From a bacterium UBP11_UBA4055 (lineage in GTDB: Bacteria > UBA4055), in assembly GCA_002382735.1 (NCBI GenBank), contig DFZN01000041.1, positions 1 to 51,412 on the forward strand: DNA of 51,412 nt, written 5' to 3'. The notes beneath the pieces were generated by a model that made no database searches, was not told the DNA's origin, and was given only the letters and a program-made list of their open reading frames with translations. The position numbers were made by a program, and so were the translations under genes. Of the stretch, positions 25,693-35,173 are shown one piece after another (within the stretch, counting starts at the first letter, position 1; every line of letters begins with the position of its first letter).

Positions 25693-26075
25693 AGAAAGTA
25701 ATAACATACGGAACATTCGATCTCTTTCATTACGGACATTTAAGGATACTTGAAAGAGCCAAAGCACTTGGAGATTATCTTGTGGTTGCCGTATCGACGG
25801 ATGAATTCAATGCTGTCAAAGGCAAAAAATGCTCATATCCATACGAACACAGATCAAAGATCGTGGAAGCCATAAAATGCGTGGATGAAGTAATTCCGGA
25901 AAGAAACTGGGATCAAAAGATCGATGATATAAAAAGGAACGATATAGATATTTTTGTCATAGGCGAAGACTGGAAAGGTAAATTTGATTTCCTTAAAGAA
26001 TTCTGCGAGGTAGTATATCTGACCAGAACCGATAATATTTCAACAACGCAGATAAAAGAAGAGATAAGAAAATAA
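25689..26075 (+). CDS. tagD: Glycerol-3-phosphate cytidylyltransferase (TagD-like)
   Basis: 128 residues, the usual TagD length. The cytidylyltransferase signatures are plain: YGTFDLFHYGHLRIL with the HxGH motif, VAVSTDEFN, and GEDWKGKFD, then the C-terminal segment ISTTQIKEEI (family motif RTxGISTT region). It makes CDP-glycerol from CTP and glycerol 3-phosphate. CDP-glycerol is the donor for TagB/TagF-like transferases, two of which lie at the end of this operon. A different pyridine/sugar-phosphate nucleotidyl transferase (RfaE-type) is the alternative, but length and context favour TagD. Confidence 0.85.
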   Translation: MKKVITYGTFDLFHYGHLRILERAKALGDYLVVAVSTDEFNAVKGKKCSYPYEHRSKIVEAIKCVDEVIPERNWDQKIDDIKRNDIDIFVIGEDWKGKFDFLKEFCEVVYLTRTDNISTTQIKEEIRK

Positions 26076-26088
26076 TGGATGATTTGGG

Positions 26089-27033
26089 ATGAAGATAAGC
26101 GGTTTTTCGATGGTCAGGAACGGTGTAAAGCTGTACTACCCCGTTGTTGAAATGATAAAGTCCATACTTCCGATAGTTGACGAGTTCGTGATCGCCATAG
26201 GAAAGGGTGATGATGATACGAGAGAAAAGGTCGAAGAGATCAATGATCCGAAGATAAGAATAATCGACACCGTATGGGATTTTGAAAAATATCCGAGGGG
26301 AATGGAGAATGCCCACCAGACCGACATTGCAAAAAATGCCTGTTCGGGAGACTGGCTTTTCTATCTTCAGGCCGATGAAGTGATACATGAAAAATATCTC
26401 GATAATATTAAAGCATCCTGCGAGAAATATCTTGGCAATAAAGAAGTTGAAGGACTGCTGTTCAAGTACAGGCATTTTTGGGGAGATTATGATCACTGCC
26501 ACGCAGGTCACGGCTGGTATCCGCGTGAGATCAGGATCGTGAGAAATGATCCTGAGATACATTCATGGGAATCGGCTCAGTCATTTAGAAGAATACCAAA
26601 CTTCGACGGGATCAATTACAGGCAACAGGAGGGAACTCATAAGCTGAAAGTCGCTTTAATAGACGCTTATGTCTATCATTACGGCTGGGTAAGGCCTCCG
26701 AACCTAATGGTGAACAAGAAAAAAGCCTTGGATACTGTCCACAAAGGCGAAAAAAGAGTAGCTGAAATGTATAAGGATAAATCAGACGAGTTCGATTACG
26801 GTCCTCTTGACAGGCTTGCAGTATTTAATGAAACACATCCTGCAGTCATGACTGAAATGATCTCAAAAATGAACTGGAAAGATAAACTTCAGTATTCGGG
26901 AAAACCTAATCCTGCAAGAGAACTTCACAAACATGAAAGATTTAAATACCGGCTGCTTTCACTTATCGAAAAATATATCAACGGCGGAAAACAGATAGGC
27001 GGGTTCAGGAATTACAAAATGGTGAAAAAGTGA
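26089..27033 (+). CDS. Family-2 glycosyltransferase
   Basis: 314 residues. GT-A fold signals: MKISGFSMVRNGVKLYYPVV at the N terminus, DEFVIAIGKGDDDT, and the metal-binding region FYLQADEVIHEKY where D-x-D-like acid residues occur. No transmembrane segments. It begins after the TagD-like gene in the same operon and ends in a 4-base overlap with the next gene. Acceptor and donor sugars cannot be read from sequence. Confidence 0.78.
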   Translation: MKISGFSMVRNGVKLYYPVVEMIKSILPIVDEFVIAIGKGDDDTREKVEEINDPKIRIIDTVWDFEKYPRGMENAHQTDIAKNACSGDWLFYLQADEVIHEKYLDNIKASCEKYLGNKEVEGLLFKYRHFWGDYDHCHAGHGWYPREIRIVRNDPEIHSWESAQSFRRIPNFDGINYRQQEGTHKLKVALIDAYVYHYGWVRPPNLMVNKKKALDTVHKGEKRVAEMYKDKSDEFDYGPLDRLAVFNETHPAVMTEMISKMNWKDKLQYSGKPNPARELHKHERFKYRLLSLIEKYINGGKQIGGFRNYKMVKK

Positions 27034-28247
27034 AAAAAGTTTTGATATTGTCATACTATTTTCCACCAAACGCCGGTGCTCATGTTCAGAGAATAGCGAA
27101 ATTCGTAAAATTTCTGCCTGAATTCGGATATGAACCTGTAATACTTACAACTGGAAATAAAACCGGAAGAAGAGATGATGAACTTCTGAAAGATATTAAA
27201 GACATCAATATTTATTATTCGCCTGATTATGGCAAAATGATTCCCGGCGGAATAAAAAAGATTTTCAGCCGTTTTTTTCAGCCTGATAAACTGATCAGCT
27301 GGAAAATCACAGCAATCCGTAAGGCTCTAAAAATAATCGGAGAACAGAAAATCGATTTAATCCTAACTTCATCACCTCCGCATTCAATGTCGTGTATCGC
27401 TTCGGTTATTGCGGAAAGATCCGGGCTTCCTCTTGTTATAGATATGAGAGATGAGTGGGTAACTTTTCCTCTTTTTGGTAAAAAAAAATATCCTGACCTT
27501 AATAGAAAAAAATACAATAAAAGTTTATCACACTGCAAGTCTGTAACAACAGTCAACAGAACTCTCAAACGGAGAATTTTGGATGATCTGAATAATAATA
27601 ACATCGAAAAACCTGTATTTACTGTTTACAACGGATTCGATTATGATGACATCCCTTCCGGAACAGGTGCGGTTCAGTCTGAAAAAATCAAGATTTGCTA
27701 TAACGGCAGATTTAAAAAAGTTTCAAGCCCGGAATTCTTTTTTTCCTTCATTGAAAGCATACTTACAGAAGGACTATTGATAAAAGATGATCTCAGATTC
27801 ATCTGCTCGGATGATATGTCAAACAAAAAATGGGTAATCAAATATCCGAGAACAGAAGAAATAACAGAATTTACTGGATATCTGCCTCTTAAGGAAAGTT
27901 ATAAAATTATTAAAGACTGCGACATCGGACTTATACTTCTGACCGATTACGGCGAAAGCTCAATCTTCCCTCTTAAAATGTTCGATTATATGGCACAGGA
28001 TAAACCCATAATAGCTTTCGTGGACAAGGAAGATGAACTGACAAATGTACTTAGGCAATACAAAGCCTCTGAAATATTCTTCACTAACGAAAAGATCGAC
28101 GGTGATTCCATGAGAAGAATGACAGATTTTTTCAAAAAAGTGAAAAATGGATCGGTCAGCCCTGATACTGAGCTTAAAAATAAGTTTAACAGAAGGATGC
28201 AAACAAAAAATCTGGCAGAAATACTGGATAAAAGCATGGCCAAATGA
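27030..28247 (+). CDS. GT4-type glycosyltransferase
   Basis: 405 residues, GT-B fold. N-terminal VLILSYYFPPNAGAHVQRIA is the classical glycine-rich loop of family 4; C-terminal DCDIGLILLTDYGESS and FPLKMFDYMAQDKPIIAF are the donor-binding region. It overlaps both neighbours by 4 bases, a sign of a tight operon. Probable lipid-linked or LPS-sugar transferase. Confidence 0.8.
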   Translation: MKKVLILSYYFPPNAGAHVQRIAKFVKFLPEFGYEPVILTTGNKTGRRDDELLKDIKDINIYYSPDYGKMIPGGIKKIFSRFFQPDKLISWKITAIRKALKIIGEQKIDLILTSSPPHSMSCIASVIAERSGLPLVIDMRDEWVTFPLFGKKKYPDLNRKKYNKSLSHCKSVTTVNRTLKRRILDDLNNNNIEKPVFTVYNGFDYDDIPSGTGAVQSEKIKICYNGRFKKVSSPEFFFSFIESILTEGLLIKDDLRFICSDDMSNKKWVIKYPRTEEITEFTGYLPLKESYKIIKDCDIGLILLTDYGESSIFPLKMFDYMAQDKPIIAFVDKEDELTNVLRQYKASEIFFTNEKIDGDSMRRMTDFFKKVKNGSVSPDTELKNKFNRRMQTKNLAEILDKSMAK

Positions 28248-29167
28248 ATAAATCTAAGAAAATACTTATTATAACCCACCCGGGGTTTTTAAATACAATA
28301 GTCAAGATTATTAAAAAATTGGATTCCGGAGATATAAAAGTTATTTCTTTCAATGACCATATATGGAGAGGCAGGACACTTTTTCAGAGAGCGAATTTAT
28401 TAAAAGATTATCATTGTGTTCACTTCTTTTGGGGAAAAGTTAAGGTCATTGATTTTCTCATATTCCGTTTTTACTCGAAAGTGAAGATAATCGATCATTT
28501 TATGGGAACGGATCTGTATAACATACTAAAATCTAAAAGAAAAACTTTTGAACTAAAGCTGTGCTCTAAACTCTCAAAAATTCTTGTAGTTGGATATATT
28601 CTGAATGAAGAGCTCAATTCTATTGGTGTTGACAATGAGATAGTTTATATAATCAATCACGAAGTAAAAAAAACAGATTATAATTTTCCCCTGGATAAAA
28701 AAGCGATAGTATATATTCCTTCCGCAAGAAAGATATTTTTTAATTATGATATGCTTTTCAGGCTGGCGGAAGAAAATATGGATACGGAATTCACATGGTT
28801 CCCTTATGAAAAAGAAGAAAATGAAATACTTCCTGAAAATGTCACAACTTTCAAATATATCAATAATCTTGAAATTCAAAATAAATTTATTGAAAATAAG
28901 GTCTTTATCAGAATCCCGGTACATGACGGAGGGGCGCCATTATCTTTAATTGAAGCTTTAAATGTCGGCAGATTGTGCATTTGGAGCTTTAAAATGGAAG
29001 GATCGGAAACTATACAAAATTATGAAGAATTAAAGTACAAATTCACAAGTCTGATATCTAAAACAGAACCGAACAAAAAAGGTGAGGATTATGTTATATC
29101 GGAATTCAATTTTGAGAAGATAATAAACGGCTTTAAACAAATTTATTCTGATCTGGGATTGTTATGA
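28244..29167 (+). CDS. Probable glycosyltransferase (GT1/GT4-like)
   Basis: 307 residues, shorter than usual for GT-B transferases. Weak but recognisable pattern: MNKSKKILIITHPGFLNTI, DHFMGTDLYNIL, then YIPSARKIFF and near the C terminus RIPVHDGGAPLSLIEALNVG, which resembles the donor-site E-(x7)-E region. Codon use is visibly AT-rich. Its stop overlaps the next start (ATGA). It could be a methyl/acyl-transfer protein instead, but operon context favours sugar transfer. Confidence 0.6.
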   Translation: MNKSKKILIITHPGFLNTIVKIIKKLDSGDIKVISFNDHIWRGRTLFQRANLLKDYHCVHFFWGKVKVIDFLIFRFYSKVKIIDHFMGTDLYNILKSKRKTFELKLCSKLSKILVVGYILNEELNSIGVDNEIVYIINHEVKKTDYNFPLDKKAIVYIPSARKIFFNYDMLFRLAEENMDTEFTWFPYEKEENEILPENVTTFKYINNLEIQNKFIENKVFIRIPVHDGGAPLSLIEALNVGRLCIWSFKMEGSETIQNYEELKYKFTSLISKTEPNKKGEDYVISEFNFEKIINGFKQIYSDLGLL

Positions 29168-30300
29168 AAATTGCTTATGTTCATACAGGTCTCTGGCCTT
29201 CAGATTCACCGAGCACGACATTTGCCACTTATAACTGTCTGGGCTTATCCGAAAATTTTGAAACCTGCCGTTTTTTTGTTAAGAAAAATTCCGAAAAAAG
29301 CTCTGATCAAATATTTAAGGATACTTTTGGCATCATGAAGCCTGAAAATTTAAATGTCATAATGGTAAGGAAGCCTTTTTTTAACACAAATACATTTTAT
29401 TTCCGCAGCATCTATAAAATCCTTTCAGGTTATGCCAAAGAAAAACAACTCGATGCGGTAATAACAAGAAATGTTACTTTCCTTCCCTATCTGATCAGGC
29501 TTAAAAACAAGCTCGGAGTGAAGGTGTTTTTTGAAACCCATGATTTCTTTGCTGATCTGTCGTTAAGAGACGATATCGATATTTCAAAAAAAAGGAAACA
29601 GGAAAGAATAGAGAACAGATACATTCCTTACCTTTCGGGGCTTATCTGCCTGCAGCAATCACAGGCAGATCTGTATAAAAAGAAATTCCCATGTATAAAT
29701 GCGGAAGTTTTCAGAACGGGAATTATACGGTATCATGAGTCAAATGAGAACAGAGAATACATAACTTATGTCGGTTCCTTAGATCCTTTAAAAGGAATTG
29801 AAACATTAATTAAAGCGCTGCCATACTCTAAAGCAAGACCAGAACTTGTGATAATCGGCGGAAAAAACAATGCCGAGATAGAAAAAATAAAGAAATTAGC
29901 AGAAGATTCAGGAATAAAATCCAAGGTCAATATTACCGGCTGGGTAAATAAATATGAGCTTGACAGGTATTTGAAACAAACTCTTATAGGTATATTGCCA
30001 ACGAAGAATACATTTTTCAACCGATATCTGACCTCCCCGCTTAAACTGTTCGATTATTATTCTTATGGAATACCTGTAATAGCTTCCGATCTTCCTGTCA
30101 ACCGGGAACTGATAGAAGAAAATAGAACTGGAATATTCTTTGAGTCAGAAAATCCGGAAGAATTAGCGCATAAAATAGACCAACTGATAAGCAAAAAGGA
30201 TGAAATCGCGCGGATGAGCGGATATATTTACAAGAACACCGGTTATCTTTTATGGAATAACAGAGGTAAACTTTTGTATGACTGGATCAAAAAAAATTAA
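29164..30300 (+). CDS. GT4-type glycosyltransferase
   Basis: 378 residues, GT-B fold: MKIAYVHTGLWPSDSPSTTF, FFETHDFFADL, the sequence VGSLDPLKGIETLIKALPYSK (donor-domain start), and KLFDYYSYGIPVIASDLPVNRELI near residue 300. The ending is the usual helix crossing back to the N domain. It belongs to the same translationally coupled series. Sugar specificity unknown. Confidence 0.85.
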   Translation: MKIAYVHTGLWPSDSPSTTFATYNCLGLSENFETCRFFVKKNSEKSSDQIFKDTFGIMKPENLNVIMVRKPFFNTNTFYFRSIYKILSGYAKEKQLDAVITRNVTFLPYLIRLKNKLGVKVFFETHDFFADLSLRDDIDISKKRKQERIENRYIPYLSGLICLQQSQADLYKKKFPCINAEVFRTGIIRYHESNENREYITYVGSLDPLKGIETLIKALPYSKARPELVIIGGKNNAEIEKIKKLAEDSGIKSKVNITGWVNKYELDRYLKQTLIGILPTKNTFFNRYLTSPLKLFDYYSYGIPVIASDLPVNRELIEENRTGIFFESENPEELAHKIDQLISKKDEIARMSGYIYKNTGYLLWNNRGKLLYDWIKKN

Positions 30301-30311
30301 ATGAGAATTCC

Positions 30312-31067
30312 ATGAATAAACTTTCAGCGGCAATAATAACAAAGAACGAAGAAAAAAACATTAAAAGATGTCTTGAATCGGTTCGTTGGGCTGACGAGAT
30401 CGTTGTGGTCGATTCGGGAAGTACCGATAAAACTGTCGGGATATGTAAAAGCTATGACTGCAGGATCGAACTGTCTGAATGGCTCGGATTTGCGAAAACT
30501 AAACAGAAAGCGGTTGATCTTTGCACAAATGACTGGGTTCTTGTGCTTGATGCAGACGAAGAGATAACCGACAGCCTTAAAGACAGGCTACTAAAAATCC
30601 TTGATAATCCAGTCCATTCCGGATACAGGATCAAAAGAGAGTCTTTTTATCTCGGTAAAAAGATCCGATACTGCGGATGGGACAAGGATTACACTTTAAG
30701 GCTGTTTGATAAAAACAAAGGCAGATTCAACAACAAAGCTGTTCATGAATCTGTGCAGATACAAAGCGGGACTATCGGAGTTATTAGTGACCCTATGATA
30801 CATTACACATATCCGACCATATCATCTCACATAGACAAAATGAACACTTATTCCGATCTCGGAGCAGCTGAAATGGCAAAAAAAGGTCATGCTTCAAATC
30901 CTGTTTCGGCAGTTTTGAGAGGATTGGCGAAGTTTGTTAAAATGTATATTTTAAAACTCGGGTTTCTGGATGGAATGACCGGATTCGTTCTGTGCGTAAA
31001 TTCAGCCTATGGCGTATATCTTAAATATCTTAAAATATGGGAAAAAGGAGTTAAATATAATAAATAA
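30312..31067 (+). CDS. Family-2 glycosyltransferase, WaaE/KdtX-like
   Basis: 251 residues. LSAAIITKNEEKNIKRCLES, VDSGSTDKTVGIC, DWVLVLDADEEIT and the segment RLFDKNKGRFNNKAVHE match the WaaE/KdtX group which adds a beta-glucose to LPS core heptose. The DxD is LDADEE. A short hydrophobic C-terminal stretch would place it at the membrane. The following gene overlaps it by 59 bases on paper. Confidence 0.82.
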   Translation: MNKLSAAIITKNEEKNIKRCLESVRWADEIVVVDSGSTDKTVGICKSYDCRIELSEWLGFAKTKQKAVDLCTNDWVLVLDADEEITDSLKDRLLKILDNPVHSGYRIKRESFYLGKKIRYCGWDKDYTLRLFDKNKGRFNNKAVHESVQIQSGTIGVISDPMIHYTYPTISSHIDKMNTYSDLGAAEMAKKGHASNPVSAVLRGLAKFVKMYILKLGFLDGMTGFVLCVNSAYGVYLKYLKIWEKGVKYNK

Positions 31068-33060
31068 CCGCCAGCTATCATTTTTTGAATTTATAACAAG
31101 ATTAAAACAAACAGTTCTTGTAAGTTTTTTATTTCTATTTTTCATGACTATGTTCAGATTTGTTTTTTTTATTCGTTATGCAAAATTTGAAGGTGCTTTT
31201 AAAAACATATACTATTCTGATATCTTCAATGCTTTTTTTTTAGGATTAAGGCTGGATTTGACTTTTATAGGTTATGTTCATGCTATTCCGCTTATTTATT
31301 TAATTGTTTTACTAATAGTATCAAATAATAATTTATTTAAATTTTTTACTTCTTTCGCAAAAATTTATTTTACTATATCATATCTTCTAATTTCTTTACT
31401 TCTTGCCGGAGATCAACTTTTTTACTCTTATTTTGGTGAACATATAAATATGTTTGTATTTGGTGTTTTTGATGACGATATCAAAGCTTTATGGATTACT
31501 TTTCTGGAGGAGCATAATTATTTATTGATTTTCTTTTTGTGTGGGATATATATATATATCCTGATTTTTATGATTAGATACATATTCAGAAAGACCGAAG
31601 TCCGTAAAGCAAATGAGGTTTCAGTTATAAAACAAACTTTATTTGTAATTCTGTTACTTGTATTAAATTTTATGTCAATAAGAGGAACATTCGGAATGTA
31701 TCCTTTAGGAAAAATGATACCTGATGTTTCATCAAACCAGTTTATTAATCAGTTGCCATTAAATGGTGTGAGGGCATACATATTGGCATATAAGATGAGG
31801 ATTAAAGACAACAAAGGTAAGTATGATTTAATAAAAGATATGGGATATGATAATAATATCGAAAAAGCATTTGAGGTTCATTTAAATAAAATGGATATTA
31901 ATAGATCAAATTTATTGAGTAATATCACTTATAAAACAAACAAAAATATACTTTTGGAGAATTCTCCGTGTCATGTAATATTAATTGTTGTAGAAAGCTT
32001 TGGTTTGCCTATAACTAAATTCCAGTCTGATTCTTTTGATATTTTAACTTCTTTTAAAAAGCATATGGAGGAAGATATTTTATTTGATAATTTTGTATCT
32101 TCGAGTAACGGTACTATTGGAAATTTAGAATCAATTATTCTTGGAATACCAGGAAGACCCAATAGTAACAATTTTACTAACAGTCAATACATCAGAACAA
32201 GTTTTGATTTTGCCCCTGCTTTCACATATAAAAAAAATAATTATGAAACTTCCTTTATTTACGGTGGAGATTTATCATGGAGAGATCTTGGCAAATTTGC
32301 ATCATGCCAAGGATTTGATAATGTTTATGGAAGAGCAGCATTAATTCAAGACGAAAGCATTGATAAAGGTCAAGTAATGCATCCGTGGGGAGTATTTGAT
32401 GAATATGTTTACAAGTTTATTTACAGTAAATTACAAAATGCAACCAAACCACAATTCATTATTGCTATGACAACGAATAATCATTCACCTCATAATCCAC
32501 CTAAAAATTATAGAGGAAAATCTCTTATTTTATCAAAAACTTTAAAAGAACACATTAATCAGGAAATTGATCCCAATAAAATGAAAGATTATCAATATGC
32601 TGTTGACATGCTCGGTCAATTTATTGATAAAGTAAAATCAGGTAACTTAAAATCAAATACGATTATAGCTTCCACAGCAGATGATAATACATTGGGAAAT
32701 ATTATGAAGTATGATGATAATGAAATGTTGCAAAAAGACAATATCCCGTTTTATTTATATATCCCAAATGATATTAGACCTACAAATATTAATACATCGG
32801 TCTTTGGATCACATAAAGATATCATGCCTACATTGTATAATCTGTCTCTTTCTGACTGTGAGTACATAACTGTTGGCACAAATTTACTGGATGAAAACCA
32901 AGTGCATTATGGATTTAATGATCATAAAATAATATTTGGTAAAGAAGCTGTGATAACACTTACAGAAAATAAAAATGATATTTATAACAAAATGATTAAT
33001 TATTATAAGGCAACTTTAGCCGTTACAGAATATTTGGTTAAATCAAGAAAAGATGAATAA
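31009..33060 (+). CDS. LTA-synthase-like phosphoglycerol transferase (second copy, AT-rich)
   Basis: 683 residues as drawn: about five N-terminal helices (about 30-55, 75-95, 105-125, 130-155, 165-190) then a sulfatase-fold domain with VVESFGLPITKF (Glu of the metal site), Thr369 in SSSNGTIGNLES at the nucleophile position, NNHSPHNPP and TADDNT. The drawn start overlaps the previous gene by 59 bases. A strong AAGGAG lies 33 bases inside the drawn frame, but no standard start codon follows at the right distance, so the real start is uncertain. Base composition is clearly more AT-rich than the operon neighbours, suggesting transfer. Confidence 0.83.
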   Translation: MAYILNILKYGKKELNIINNRQLSFFEFITRLKQTVLVSFLFLFFMTMFRFVFFIRYAKFEGAFKNIYYSDIFNAFFLGLRLDLTFIGYVHAIPLIYLIVLLIVSNNNLFKFFTSFAKIYFTISYLLISLLLAGDQLFYSYFGEHINMFVFGVFDDDIKALWITFLEEHNYLLIFFLCGIYIYILIFMIRYIFRKTEVRKANEVSVIKQTLFVILLLVLNFMSIRGTFGMYPLGKMIPDVSSNQFINQLPLNGVRAYILAYKMRIKDNKGKYDLIKDMGYDNNIEKAFEVHLNKMDINRSNLLSNITYKTNKNILLENSPCHVILIVVESFGLPITKFQSDSFDILTSFKKHMEEDILFDNFVSSSNGTIGNLESIILGIPGRPNSNNFTNSQYIRTSFDFAPAFTYKKNNYETSFIYGGDLSWRDLGKFASCQGFDNVYGRAALIQDESIDKGQVMHPWGVFDEYVYKFIYSKLQNATKPQFIIAMTTNNHSPHNPPKNYRGKSLILSKTLKEHINQEIDPNKMKDYQYAVDMLGQFIDKVKSGNLKSNTIIASTADDNTLGNIMKYDDNEMLQKDNIPFYLYIPNDIRPTNINTSVFGSHKDIMPTLYNLSLSDCEYITVGTNLLDENQVHYGFNDHKIIFGKEAVITLTENKNDIYNKMINYYKATLAVTEYLVKSRKDE

Positions 33061-34156
33061 TATTAAAATTTTACATATTGACACAGAAATGGGTTGGAGA
33101 GGCGGTCAGCAGCAGGCTGTTTATCTTTTCGAAGGACTTATCAGGCGCGGATTTGAAACTGTCTTTGTTTGCAGGCCGGATTCTGAGCTTTCCGGCTATT
33201 TTAAAAATAAGGAACTGCCTCATATTGAAATCCCCATGCGCAATGAACTCGATATGTTTTCAGCTTGCAGAATCGCTTCTTATGCCCGGAAAAACGGCTT
33301 TAACATTCTGCATCTTCATTCAGCACATGCCCACACAATAGGTCTTCTCGTAAAATTATTCTATCGAAAACTGAAGCTGATCGGTGTAAGACGAGTTGAC
33401 TTTAAGATAAAGAAAAATATCTTCAGCCGTTTTAAATACAATTCATCACTAATTAACATGATAGTATGTATATCGTCAGAAATTAAGAAAATAATGCTTG
33501 AATGCGGAGTAAATGAGGATAAGCTTACAGTTATACACAGCGGTGTAGATATTAATAAGTTCGACAATATCGAAACTGATACTTTGTTAAGAGAAAAGTA
33601 CGGCATAGCTAAAGATTCGATCATTATAGGAACCGTTGCAGCTCTTGTCGGGCACAAAGATTATCCTAACCTGATAAAAGCCGCAGCGATCGTAACGGAC
33701 AAGGCAAAACAGGCGGTTTTCATAGCGGTTGGTGAAGGAAAAAATGAAAATGAGATAAAACAGATCCACTCGAATTTGAAGCTGGGAAATAAATTTATTT
33801 TCGCGGGTTATCAGAAAGAGGTCGGAAAATATCTTAAAGCTTTCGATATTTTTGTGCTTGCTTCAAAAAAAGAAGGTCTCGGAACTTCCGTTCTCGACGC
33901 ACAGAGCATCGGACTTCCCGTTATAGCCGCAAAAGCAGGCGGAATACCGGAAATGATAGAGAACGGTGTAAACGGAATTCTTGTTGATAAACAGAACCAC
34001 GAAGAACTTGCTAATGCAATTCTCGAACTCGTACATGATCCGGAAAAGAGGAACCTGATCGGCAAAAACGGTAAAGAAACTGTTTCAAAATTCAGCATAG
34101 AAAATACGGTCGAAAAAAATATAAATCTATACAAAGAACTTCTGGAAGTTAAATGA
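33053..34156 (+). CDS. GT4-type glycosyltransferase
   Basis: 367 residues: N-terminal LHIDTEMGWRGGQQQAVYLF (family-4 loop), VIHSGVDINKFD, TVAALVGHKDYPNLIKAA, and C-terminal ASKKEGLGTSVLDAQSIGLP with AAKAGGIPEMIENGVNG. Typical order and length. It overlaps the LTA-synthase-like gene by 8 bases and the next one by 4. GC content returns to the operon norm here. Confidence 0.87.
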   Translation: MNNIKILHIDTEMGWRGGQQQAVYLFEGLIRRGFETVFVCRPDSELSGYFKNKELPHIEIPMRNELDMFSACRIASYARKNGFNILHLHSAHAHTIGLLVKLFYRKLKLIGVRRVDFKIKKNIFSRFKYNSSLINMIVCISSEIKKIMLECGVNEDKLTVIHSGVDINKFDNIETDTLLREKYGIAKDSIIIGTVAALVGHKDYPNLIKAAAIVTDKAKQAVFIAVGEGKNENEIKQIHSNLKLGNKFIFAGYQKEVGKYLKAFDIFVLASKKEGLGTSVLDAQSIGLPVIAAKAGGIPEMIENGVNGILVDKQNHEELANAILELVHDPEKRNLIGKNGKETVSKFSIENTVEKNINLYKELLEVK

Positions 34157-35172
34157 AGAAGATACTTGTCATACAGACGGCTTTTCTCGGAGATGCTATA
34201 CTGACAACCCCGCTGCTCAGAGGATTGAAAGAAATTTATCCCGATTCTCAGACAGATATTTTATGCCTTCCACAAACTAAGCCTGTATTCAAAAACAATA
34301 AAAATATTGACGGATTTGTTATATTTGATAAAAGGAACAGGATTAAAAAATTCTTCTCTTTTCTTAAATGCGTTAAAAATATCCGGAAAGAGAAATATGA
34401 TCTTGGTATTTCTATTCAGAGTTCAATCACTTCTTCCCTATTAATGAAGTTCGGCAATATTAGAACAAAGCACGGATTTTCAAGGCAGAAGATGCTTGAC
34501 ATGTCGGTGAACCATGCTGAAGTTAAAGGTGCTCACAAGATAGCAAAAATATTAAGGCTATTGAAGCCTTTTTCAGACAAAAATTTTGATATGCAAACAG
34601 AGTTAATATATTCCGCGTCAGATGATAAGACTGTTAATGGTCTCATTGGTGATGTTGAGTCTTTCCGCGGCAAGATCATAGCAATCGCGCCCGGATCGGT
34701 ATGGTTTACAAAGAAATGGCCTAAAGAATATTTCATTGAATTGGTTAAATCTCTGACAGCAGAAAAATGCAAAGTTTTTATTGTCGGCGGTCCGGAAGAC
34801 AGTTCTTTGGGAGATGAGATAGCTTCAAGTACAGATGCCGTAAATCTGGCAGGTAAATTATCATTACTTCAGTCTGCTGCTCTTATAAGTAAATGCGACC
34901 TGATCGTTACAAATGACAGTGCGCCTCTTCATATAGCTAATGCCGTAAAAACAGATGTCATTGCCATTTTCGGTCCAACGGTAAGAAGCCTCGGTTTTTA
35001 TCCTTACAGGAAAAATGATATTTTAATTGAGCTCGAAATGGAATGCAGACCTTGCGGAAAACATGGAGGAGACAAATGCCCTCTCGGGCATCATAACTGC
35101 ATGAAAAACATTAAACCTGAAGCGGTTTTGAATACAATATCAGAAAAAATTAAAAAAGGAAATTCAGAATAA
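34153..35172 (+). CDS. GT9 ADP-heptose:LPS heptosyltransferase
   Basis: 339 residues: start KKILVIQTAFLGDAILTTPL is the GT9 signature, followed by CLPQTKPVF, AIAPGSVWFTKKWPKEYF and the donor-site region LIVTNDSAPLHIANAVKTDV with GPTVRSLGFYPY. Heptosyltransferases WaaC/WaaF/WaaQ belong here, so LPS core synthesis is implied. The late CRPCGKHGGDKCPLGHHNC segment is a Cys-rich tail often seen in this family. Exact heptose position is unknown. Confidence 0.9.
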   Translation: MKKILVIQTAFLGDAILTTPLLRGLKEIYPDSQTDILCLPQTKPVFKNNKNIDGFVIFDKRNRIKKFFSFLKCVKNIRKEKYDLGISIQSSITSSLLMKFGNIRTKHGFSRQKMLDMSVNHAEVKGAHKIAKILRLLKPFSDKNFDMQTELIYSASDDKTVNGLIGDVESFRGKIIAIAPGSVWFTKKWPKEYFIELVKSLTAEKCKVFIVGGPEDSSLGDEIASSTDAVNLAGKLSLLQSAALISKCDLIVTNDSAPLHIANAVKTDVIAIFGPTVRSLGFYPYRKNDILIELEMECRPCGKHGGDKCPLGHHNCMKNIKPEAVLNTISEKIKKGNSE

Positions 35173-35173
35173 T

